Positions 8,415 to 15,220 of a stretch of DNA of 21,906 bases are shown here, piece by piece. Source of the stretch: an uncultured bacterium (GTDB taxonomy: Bacteria > Bacillota > Clostridia > Lachnospirales > Anaerotignaceae); NCBI GenBank assembly GCA_905214825.1, contig CAJMNV010000012.1, positions 1 to 21,906 on the forward strand, given 5' to 3'. A model generated the notes under the pieces. The model was not told the origin of the DNA, made no database searches, and saw nothing but the letters and a program-made list of their open reading frames with translations. How positions within the stretch are numbered: position 1 is the first letter of the stretch; each line of letters begins with the position of its first letter. The position numbers and the translations under genes were made by a program.

Positions 8415-9392
8415 TCATTCACAAATCCATGGCACAACTGCTTGTTTTGGGTATACAAATTGCAAATGTATGGAATAATCCCGTTCAAATATCACTTCCG
8501 AAACAATCAATGCTTTACCATCGACACCTTCTCGTCTACCCATACGTTTTTTTTCTTTTTCAATGGTTTCAGACAATATTTCGATATTTTGTTTCAGCCA
8601 TTTCAAATCTATTTTAGACACTGCGGCCGCATTCATCCGAAATACACCTTTATATTTTTGGTTTTGATATGAAAATGTAAACAAACAATATGGCACATCT
8701 TGTTGCCAATTTTCTACTTGCAACAAATCTTTGATTGCCTGCAAATTTTTTTCATCACAAACAATCCCTGCAATGGCTTCGAGTTTGGAACGGCTTTCTT
8801 CTTCGCCAACTTCTCCTGCTTGCAATGCTGTATCGCTTTCTTGTGCAATATAATGGTTTTCCAGTTGTTCCAAAGTATATCCTTTTTGTATCTCTTCTCT
8901 TTGTCTTGTAAATTCATAATCATTGGGCAACAGTGCCAAACCTTTTGCATTTGCTTCCAAAGCACCCATTTTGTCCCCAAAATGACTGCGCAAATTTGCC
9001 AAGTGCAACCAACCCCAAGGATAATTTGGTTCTTCCAAAACGCCTTTTTCGGCATATTGTTTTGCCTTCTTCAATTTGCCGCAATATGTCAATGCCACTG
9101 CATAACGATAATAAAACATACCACAGCCTTCTGCCAAATCTTCCACACTTTGTAACCAAGTCATACTTTTATAATAATATTCGTAAGTATCTATATTTCC
9201 ACAAGCATATGACACCCATAATGCAATTTCCAAATCATGATGTGCTCTTTTTCTGGTAAATAATTTTTCTGCCACACCATTTTCAATAAAATCTTCCAAA
9301 TACTCCAATATTGCATAGAAATACCCACTATTGCCTGCACAATAGGATTGCAATGTTGCAACATCTTCTTTTGATAGTAAACTTTTCTGCAT
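8415..9392 (-). CDS. TPR-repeat protein with unrecognised C-terminal domain
   Basis: A 325-residue protein without signal peptide or membrane segments. Residues about 52-165 form TPR-like helical pairs, for example LEIALWVSYACGNIDTYEYY, then FYYRYAVALTYCGKLKKAKQYAEKGV and WGWLHLANLRSHFGDKMGALEANAKGL. The region from about 200 to the end is an alpha/beta domain I do not recognise, with CLFTFSYQNQKYKGVFRM and a basic KEKKRMGRR stretch. The TPR part resembles in style the TPR modules of the 891-residue protein at the right of this window. The ATG at 9390-9392 has AGGAGG 10 bases before it and a promoter just upstream. A role beside the SUKH-like gene in an immunity-type cluster is an inference. 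Confidence 0.8.
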   Translation of the reverse strand: MQKSLLSKEDVATLQSYCAGNSGYFYAILEYLEDFIENGVAEKLFTRKRAHHDLEIALWVSYACGNIDTYEYYYKSMTWLQSVEDLAEGCGMFYYRYAVALTYCGKLKKAKQYAEKGVLEEPNYPWGWLHLANLRSHFGDKMGALEANAKGLALLPNDYEFTRQREEIQKGYTLEQLENHYIAQESDTALQAGEVGEEESRSKLEAIAGIVCDEKNLQAIKDLLQVENWQQDVPYCLFTFSYQNQKYKGVFRMNAAAVSKIDLKWLKQNIEILSETIEKEKKRMGRREGVDGKALIVSEVIFERDYSIHLQFVYPKQAVVPWICE

Positions 9393-9427
9393 GGAAACCG
9401 TGCCTCCTTTTTTCCTGCATTTCTTTT

Positions 9428-9456
9428 ATTATAACTTTGTTTTGCATTTTTGCAAA
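9428..9456 (-). promoter_or_regulatory. Promoter of the TPR/SUKH-like gene pair
   Basis: On the minus strand, TATAAT (9428-9433) lies 17 bases after TTTGCA (9451-9456), or 18 after an overlapping TTGCAA. It sits immediately behind the topA terminator and about 36 bases before the TPR gene's ATG, which supports a separate transcription unit. Confidence 0.6.
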
Positions 9457-9458
9457 CC

Positions 9459-9499
9459 AAAAAAGAGAAATACCGGAAAACCAAGTATCTCTCTTTTTT
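9459..9499 (-). terminator. Rho-independent terminator of topA
   Basis: Directly after the topA TAA codon, minus-strand RNA can pair AAAAAAGAGAGATAC with GTATTTCTCTTTTTT, with one internal mismatch and an 11-base loop. The right arm ends in a U run. The core stem without the A/U ends is about 8 pairs. Confidence 0.75.
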
Positions 9500-11611
9500 T
9501 TATTCTTTTTCAAGTTCTACTTCTTTCATATAGCTGCATTTTTCGTTGGAGCAAACAATTTTTGGATTTTTCTTTCCTTTTTCTTCCAAAAAACTGCCAC
9601 ATTCTGGACAAAGTTCTCCGGTTGGTTTATTCCATGACATAAAATCACATTCTGGATTGTTTTCACAACCGAAATACATTCTGCCTTTTTTTGTTTTTTT
9701 GATCAGCACTTTTGCCCCACATTTTGGACAGTTTACACCTGCCTCTTCAAAAAATGGTTTGGCATTTTGGCAATCCGGGAAACCGGGACAAGCCAAAAAT
9801 TTCCCATATCTACCATATTTGATGACCATATTTCTGCCGCATTTTTCACAAATCACATCTGTAACTTCGTCTTTGATTTCCACTTTTGCCAACTGTTCCA
9901 CCGCTTCATCTACGGCATGTTTAAATTCTGGATAAAAATCTCGAATAATTTGTTTCCATTCTTCTTTTCCCAATTCCACTTCATCTAAGCGTTTTTCCAT
10001 ATTTGCTGTAAAATCAATATCCACAATATCAGGGAAATATTTTTTCATAATATCATTGACCACTTCGCCCAATTCTGTGGGATACAAATTTTTTGCTTCT
10101 TTTATAACATAATTTCTTGCTTGAATGGTTGTTAATGTTGGAGCGTATGTGCTAGGACGACCCACGCCGATTTCTTCCAAAGTCTTAATCAAAGACGCAT
10201 CGGTAAATCTGGCAGGTGGTTGTGTGAAGTGCTGTTCGGGCAAAAATGAAGATACTTGTAATACATCACCTTCTTGTAATGGTGGAATTTGTACGTCATT
10301 TTCTTCTTCGCCTTTGTTATACACTTCCAAAAAGCCACGGAATATCAAACGAGAACCAGATGCACGCAATGCATAATCTCCTGCTTGCATTTTCACCTGC
10401 AATGTATCATATAAAGCAGGGCACATTTGGCTTGCCACAAACCGTTCCCAAATCAACTTATACAACTTATATTGTTCTTTTGACAGTGATTCTTTTATGC
10501 TGTCAGGTGTTCTTTGTACACTGGTGGGGCGTATGGCTTCGTGTGCATCTTGTGTTTTGCCTTTTGACTTATACACCACACGTTCTGGATTTACAAATTC
10601 TTTGCCATATGCATCTGTGATATAAGAAACTGCCGCTTCATATGCTTCATCAGAAATACGGAAAGAGTCTGTACGAATATAAGATACCAAACCTACATGT
10701 CCTTCGCCTTTGATTTGCACACCTTCATATAATTGTTGTGCAATCATCATTGTTTTTTGTGTTGCCATATTCAAATGTTTGCTTGCTTCTTGTTGCATGG
10801 TACTTGTGGTAAATGGTGCCACAGGTTTTTTCTGTCTGGTACCTTTTTTGACTTCTTTGACAACAACATCTTGCCCTTCTAAATCCTGCAATATGGCGTT
10901 GACAGTTTCTTCATTGGGCAATTCTGTTTTTTCGTCACCTTTTCCATAAAATCTTGCATCAAACATTTTTCTCTGTTTGTCTTTGATTTTTGCACCAATC
11001 GACCAATATTCCATAGGGATAAATGCACGAATTTCGTCTTCTCTATCGCAAATAATACGCAATGCCACAGACTGCACACGTCCGCCGCTCAATCCTTTTT
11101 TGACTTTTTTCCAAAGCAAATTGCTTATGGTATATCCCACCATTCTATCCAGCAAACGACGTGCTTGTTGTGCATTTACCAAATCCATGTCAATTTCTCT
11201 TGCTTCTGATATGGAGCGTTTGACAGCCGATTTTGTAATTTCGTTAAATGTAATACGGCTGATATCTTTGTCATCGTTCAAATGCAATGCGTGCAACAAA
11301 TGCCAACTGATTGCCTCTCCTTCACGGTCAGGGTCAGTTGCCAAATAAACTTTATCCGCTGCTTTTGCTTCTTTTTTCAGTTTGCTTAACAAATCTCCTT
11401 TGCCACGAATGGTGATATATTTTGGTTCAAAATCATTGTCAAAATCAATCCCCATTTGACTTTTTGGCAAATCCCGAATATGTCCCATAGACGCTTCTAT
11501 TTTGTAATTGTTCCCCAAAAACTTACCAATAGTATGTGCTTTTGCAGGGGACTCCACAATTACCAAATATTTTTTGGCACTTTTTTTTGCCTTTGTTTTT
11601 TCTTTTTCCAT
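9500..11611 (-). CDS. topA: DNA topoisomerase I
   Basis: A 703-residue type IA topoisomerase that relaxes negative supercoils by passing a strand through a transient 5'-phosphotyrosine break. The Toprim domain begins at VIVESPAKAHTIGK, with catalytic Glu20, and has DPDREGE at 93-99. GRVQSVALR (178-186) lies in the DNA-binding part. The catalytic tyrosine is Tyr311 in YIRTDSFRIS. FTDASLIKTLEEIGVGRPST follows. The C-terminus carries three four-cysteine zinc ribbons, starting CEKCGR, CPKCGA and CPECGS. The ATG is preceded by GAGAGGAA and lies 27 bases after dprA, so the two are co-transcribed; a terminator follows the stop codon. Confidence 0.99.
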   Translation of the reverse strand: MEKEKTKAKKSAKKYLVIVESPAKAHTIGKFLGNNYKIEASMGHIRDLPKSQMGIDFDNDFEPKYITIRGKGDLLSKLKKEAKAADKVYLATDPDREGEAISWHLLHALHLNDDKDISRITFNEITKSAVKRSISEAREIDMDLVNAQQARRLLDRMVGYTISNLLWKKVKKGLSGGRVQSVALRIICDREDEIRAFIPMEYWSIGAKIKDKQRKMFDARFYGKGDEKTELPNEETVNAILQDLEGQDVVVKEVKKGTRQKKPVAPFTTSTMQQEASKHLNMATQKTMMIAQQLYEGVQIKGEGHVGLVSYIRTDSFRISDEAYEAAVSYITDAYGKEFVNPERVVYKSKGKTQDAHEAIRPTSVQRTPDSIKESLSKEQYKLYKLIWERFVASQMCPALYDTLQVKMQAGDYALRASGSRLIFRGFLEVYNKGEEENDVQIPPLQEGDVLQVSSFLPEQHFTQPPARFTDASLIKTLEEIGVGRPSTYAPTLTTIQARNYVIKEAKNLYPTELGEVVNDIMKKYFPDIVDIDFTANMEKRLDEVELGKEEWKQIIRDFYPEFKHAVDEAVEQLAKVEIKDEVTDVICEKCGRNMVIKYGRYGKFLACPGFPDCQNAKPFFEEAGVNCPKCGAKVLIKKTKKGRMYFGCENNPECDFMSWNKPTGELCPECGSFLEEKGKKNPKIVCSNEKCSYMKEVELEKE

Positions 11612-11638
11612 TGTGTCAAATTCCTCTCCGCTTACTGA

Positions 11639-12736
11639 TTATTTGGTATTTCGTATATATCCTGCTTGTTTTCGCTTATGAATATAACCCGAAATTTCCA
11701 GCAAAGAAAGTATATATTGTATTTCTTCAATACTTTTATTCAATTTTCTTTTAATCTCCTCTGCTGTGATTGGATTTTGTGTATCTATCAACAAGAAAAC
11801 TTCTTTTTCAAATGGTTGCAAATTTTCCAACACGGTTTGATAATATTTTTCTGTTTCTTCTTTTTGATAAGATATGCCCAAAGCATACAAAATATCGCTG
11901 TATTCTGTAATAATAGGGCAACCTTGTTTTATCAAATTGTTTGTACCCTCACTGAACCGACTGGTGACATTGCCAGGTACTACAAATACATCACGCCCAT
12001 TTTCCAAAGCCAAATCTGCTGTAATCAATGTACCGCTTTTTTTGCCAGCTTCCACAACCACAATCATTTTGCTGAGTCCACTGATAATGCGATTTCTGTG
12101 TGGAAAATGATAGGGCATGGCTTTTGTCTGTGGTGGATATTCTGAAATCAAGCAACCATTTTGTATGATACGTTCCATCAAACTTTGATTTTCTATCGGA
12201 TAACAAACATCTACACCACAACCCAATACTGCAATGGTCTTCCCACCACCGTCCATAATGCCTTTATGTGCCATGGCATCAATGCCCTTTGCCATACCGC
12301 TGACAACAACCACATTTGTTTTGCCCAAATCTTTTGTGATACGATGTGCCGTTTCCAAACCATATGCAGAACATCTTCTTGCACCCACAACACCGATTTT
12401 ATCAATTTCATCATCAGGCAAAATGCCTTTGACATAAATACCCAAAGGCGGGTCATAAATTTCTTTGAGCAAATTTGGATACATGGGATGAAAATAAGAA
12501 TAAAAGAAAATCTCTTTTTCTTCCAATTCCAATATCCAGTTTTCTAGCATTTCTGGGTTTCGTTGTGCAATCAAATTGTTTGCCAGATGTGCGGCATTTT
12601 TTAAAACTGCATGAATTTCTTGTGCAGACGCAAAAAATACGGCCTCAGCCGTTTGAAAATGTTTTAATAACAGAAATCCTTTTTGTACGTTATGCATGGT
12701 CATGCGTGCCAACCACATCAGATAATATTCTTCCAT
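11639..12736 (-). CDS. dprA: DNA-processing protein DprA (Smf)
   Basis: A 365-residue protein that binds incoming single-stranded DNA and loads RecA during natural transformation; it is also common in species not known to be competent. The Rossmann-like core has IGVVGARRCSAYG (114-126), SGMAKGIDAMAH (146-157), VLGCGVDVCYP (170-180), FPHRNRIISGLS (211-222) and SGTLITADLALENGR (234-248). Residues from about 310 form a winged-helix C-terminal domain, ending in a basic tail. The start at 12734-12736 was chosen because GGAGGT lies 7 bases before it; the longer frame begins with TTG inside a promoter. It has two candidate promoters and is followed by topA. Confidence 0.97.
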   Translation of the reverse strand: MEEYYLMWLARMTMHNVQKGFLLLKHFQTAEAVFFASAQEIHAVLKNAAHLANNLIAQRNPEMLENWILELEEKEIFFYSYFHPMYPNLLKEIYDPPLGIYVKGILPDDEIDKIGVVGARRCSAYGLETAHRITKDLGKTNVVVVSGMAKGIDAMAHKGIMDGGGKTIAVLGCGVDVCYPIENQSLMERIIQNGCLISEYPPQTKAMPYHFPHRNRIISGLSKMIVVVEAGKKSGTLITADLALENGRDVFVVPGNVTSRFSEGTNNLIKQGCPIITEYSDILYALGISYQKEETEKYYQTVLENLQPFEKEVFLLIDTQNPITAEEIKRKLNKSIEEIQYILSLLEISGYIHKRKQAGYIRNTK

Positions 12737-12779
12737 TGCAAATACCTCCAAAAACAGTTGCGGGGCAGTTATGCCATCT

Positions 12780-12808
12780 ACTATAAATGCTTTTACAGTA
12801 AAATTCAA
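12780..12808 (-). promoter_or_regulatory. Proximal promoter of dprA-topA
   Basis: TTGAAT (12803-12808), a 17-base spacer and TATAGT (12780-12785) on the minus strand. Transcription would start near 12773, about 37 bases before the dprA ATG. Confidence 0.6.
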
Positions 12809-12866
12809 TCATTTTTTTCTCTTTTTGTAATTTTTTTGCATTTTTACAATTCGTAATACAGTTTCG

Positions 12867-12895
12867 ATTATATTTGCACATTGCACTTTTGTCAA
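12867..12895 (-). promoter_or_regulatory. Distal full-consensus promoter toward dprA
   Basis: The minus strand carries TTGACA (12890-12895), exactly 17 bases and TATAAT (12867-12872), a perfect sigma-A consensus. The transcript would have a leader of about 125 bases before dprA, in which I see no strong hairpin or recognisable small gene. It overlaps the comM promoter on the other strand. Confidence 0.75.
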
Positions 12896-12909
12896 AAAAT
12901 TGTTATGAT
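12881..12909 (+). promoter_or_regulatory. Promoter of comM
   Basis: TTGCAC (12881-12886), 17-base spacer and TATGAT (12904-12909) on the plus strand, about 39 bases before the comM ATG. Its -35 lies in the spacer of the distal dprA promoter and vice versa, so the two cannot easily be occupied at once. Confidence 0.6.
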
Positions 12910-12948
12910 ACTGTCAAAATAAAAACATTTTGTAATTGAGGTGAAATC

Positions 12949-14481
12949 ATGCTCTCTATATTAAATAGTGCCGCATTGTTTGGCATTGACGCATATCATG
13001 TGCATGTAGAAGTGGATATTAGCAGTGGACTGCCTGCTTTTGACATTGTTGGGCTACCCGACTCTGCTGTCAAAGAATCCAGAGAACGTGTACGTACTGC
13101 CATCAAAAATGCAGGTTTTTCGTTTCCATCAAAAAGAATTACGGTCAATCTTGCTCCTGCGGATACCAAAAAAGAGGGAGCTTCTTTTGATTTGCCTATT
13201 GCTGCTGGTATTTTATGTTGTATGGACATACTGCCTGCCATTACATTAGAAGAATATTTCATTGCGGGTGAACTTTCTTTAGATGGCTCTGTGCGTACCG
13301 CCAATGGCATATTGCCTATGGTATATCAAGCATTGCAAAGCGGCATACAAAAATGCATTGTTCCTTTTGACAATGCAGAAGAAGCGGCATTGGTACAAGA
13401 TATGGCAGTATACCCCATACAAAATTTAAAACAAATGGTTTCTTTGTTGCAAAATGAAGGAAAACAACAACCATTTTCTGTCACTGCGAATTTGTTTTCT
13501 GAAAAAACACCAAAACAAGAATATCTTGATTTTGCCCATGTCAAAGGACAAGAAAATGCAAAACGTGCTTTAGAAATCGCTGCCGCTGGCGGACACAATA
13601 TTTTAATGATTGGGCCGCCCGGTTCTGGCAAAACCATGCTTGCCAAACGGTTTCCATCCATATTGCCCGATTTGACATTTGCAGAAAGCATAGAACTCAC
13701 AAAAATATACAGCGTTGCAGGACTTTTACAAAGCAAAAACACATTGATACAACAACGCCCTTTTCGTGCACCGCACCACACCATATCTGCCTCTGCACTC
13801 ACAGGTGGTGGCAGAATACCCAAACCAGGTGAAATTTCACTGGCACATCATGGTGTGTTATTTTTAGACGAATTGCCAGAATTTCAAAGAACAGCACTTG
13901 AAGTCATGCGACAACCTTTGGAAGATGGGACGGTTACCATTGCTCGTGTCAGCGGCACATTGACATTCCCATCTAATTTTATATTGGTTGCTGCAATGAA
14001 CCCTTGCCCATGTGGGTATCTTGGCACAGGTGACAAATGTCATTGCACCAACCAAGAAGTCATCAAATATCAAAATAAAATCAGCGGACCATTGCTCGAC
14101 CGTATTGATTTGATGATAGAAATGCCCCCTGTACAATACAGCGATTTACAAAATACCACAGAAGGCGAACATTCTGCACAAATCAAAGAGCGTGTTATAC
14201 AGGCACATCGCATACAAACAAAACGTTATCAAACAGAAGGGATTTATTTCAATGCACAACTCAATGCAGCACAAATCGAAACATATTGTACACTGGGCAA
14301 AGCCGAAAAAGAACTGTTACAAAAGGCATTTGAAAATATGAATTTGAGTGCAAGGGCATATCATAAAATATTAAAACTTGCACGCACGGTTGCCGATTTG
14401 GCTGGTTGTGAAACCATAAACATTCGCCATATTGCAGAAGTATTGCAGTATCGTTCTTTTGACAGAAATTATATGATATAA
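12949..14481 (+). CDS. comM: YifB/ComM family Mg-chelatase-like AAA+ ATPase
   Basis: A 510-residue protein, normal for the family. ComM is a hexameric helicase that promotes branch migration during integration of transforming DNA. The N-terminal Lon-protease-like domain has GLPAFDIVGLPDSAVKESRE (27-46) and FPSKRITVNLAPADTKKEG (59-77). The AAA+ core has Walker A GPPGSGKT (222-229), PFRAPHHTIS (271-280), Walker B LFLDELPEF (304-312) and NPCPCGYLG (351-359) with further cysteines in CHC at 364-366. The C-terminal Mg-chelatase domain ends with LARTVADLAG. GAGGTG lies 6 bases before the ATG. It is divergent from dprA and is followed after 20 bases by a membrane-protein gene. Confidence 0.97.
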   Translation: MLSILNSAALFGIDAYHVHVEVDISSGLPAFDIVGLPDSAVKESRERVRTAIKNAGFSFPSKRITVNLAPADTKKEGASFDLPIAAGILCCMDILPAITLEEYFIAGELSLDGSVRTANGILPMVYQALQSGIQKCIVPFDNAEEAALVQDMAVYPIQNLKQMVSLLQNEGKQQPFSVTANLFSEKTPKQEYLDFAHVKGQENAKRALEIAAAGGHNILMIGPPGSGKTMLAKRFPSILPDLTFAESIELTKIYSVAGLLQSKNTLIQQRPFRAPHHTISASALTGGGRIPKPGEISLAHHGVLFLDELPEFQRTALEVMRQPLEDGTVTIARVSGTLTFPSNFILVAAMNPCPCGYLGTGDKCHCTNQEVIKYQNKISGPLLDRIDLMIEMPPVQYSDLQNTTEGEHSAQIKERVIQAHRIQTKRYQTEGIYFNAQLNAAQIETYCTLGKAEKELLQKAFENMNLSARAYHKILKLARTVADLAGCETINIRHIAEVLQYRSFDRNYMI

Positions 14482-14501
14482 CAAACAGGGGGTATTTTAA
14501 A

Positions 14502-15176
14502 ATGACATTGCACACCAAACAAATGTCAGACTCTTTCCGCATTGGGGTATTGCTTGCTATGGTAGGTGGTTTTCTGGATACATATACTTATCTATGCAGG
14601 GGGCAAGTATTTGCCAATGCACAAACAGGAAATATTGTTTTGATGGGTATTCATTTATTTGAAGGTGATTTTTGGAAAGCATCATCTTATTTTATTCCCA
14701 TATTTGCTTTTATGCTTGGCATCCTTTTAGATGAAGGTATCAAATACCATTTTGAAAATAAAGCCTTTCATTGGCGGCAAATGGTACTGTTGATAGAATT
14801 ATGTACTTTGGTTCTTGTCATGTTACTGCCCTTGGGCAGTGGCGATGCATTTGCAAATGCATTGGTTTCTTTCATCTGTTCTTTACAAGTGCAAAGTTTC
14901 CGCAAAGTGCATGGGTTACCTTATGCAAGCACCATGTGTACAGGCAATCTGAGAAGTGGCACAGAACATCTGGTACATTTTTTTCAAAAAAAAGAAAAAA
15001 TATTTTTCAAAAAAAGTATGCATTATTATGGCATCATCATTTCTTTTATATGTGGTGTCGGATTGGGTGTCATCACCACAAAACGATATGGCAATCTATC
15101 TTTATGGATTTGTTTTCTATTGCTTTTGGTTGCATTTTGTATGCTTTTTATCAAAGAAACAAACGAAACTACATAA
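14502..15176 (+). CDS. DUF1275 (YoaK/UPF0700) family membrane protein
   Basis: A 224-residue integral membrane protein of the YoaK family, with about six hydrophobic segments (roughly 13-32, 62-80, 92-111, 117-133, 177-193 and 200-217). The family hallmarks GGFLDTYTYL (17-26) and the FANAQTGNIVLMG stretch (34-46) are clear, as is QSFRKVHGLPYASTMCTGNLRSG near 131-153. The molecular function of the family is unknown. It starts 20 bases after comM with AGGGGGT before the ATG, so the two are probably one operon, ended by the hairpin at 15191-15213. A link to comM function is not evident. Confidence 0.92.
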   Translation: MTLHTKQMSDSFRIGVLLAMVGGFLDTYTYLCRGQVFANAQTGNIVLMGIHLFEGDFWKASSYFIPIFAFMLGILLDEGIKYHFENKAFHWRQMVLLIELCTLVLVMLLPLGSGDAFANALVSFICSLQVQSFRKVHGLPYASTMCTGNLRSGTEHLVHFFQKKEKIFFKKSMHYYGIIISFICGVGLGVITTKRYGNLSLWICFLLLLVAFCMLFIKETNETT

Positions 15177-15183
15177 TCCCATT

Positions 15184-15220
15184 AAAAAAATCCGTCGTTA
15201 TCAAAACGACGGACTTTTTT
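15184..15220. terminator. Bidirectional terminator between convergent operons
   Basis: TCCGTCGTT (15191-15199) pairs perfectly with AACGACGGA (15205-15213) around a 5-base loop. A T6 run (15215-15220) follows on the plus strand, and seven A's (15184-15190) give a U run on the minus strand. It therefore serves the comM-DUF1275 unit and the accessory operon from the right. The T run touches the stop codon of the minus-strand gene. Confidence 0.9.

Noticed and set aside
12690..12881. 63-codon minus-strand frame in the dprA leader
   Set aside because: It overlaps the dprA start in another frame, lacks a ribosome binding site, and its peptide does not look like a protein.
12737..12948. Riboswitch or T-box leader before dprA or comM
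   Set aside because: No conserved T-box sequence or strong stem is visible; the promoters explain the region.
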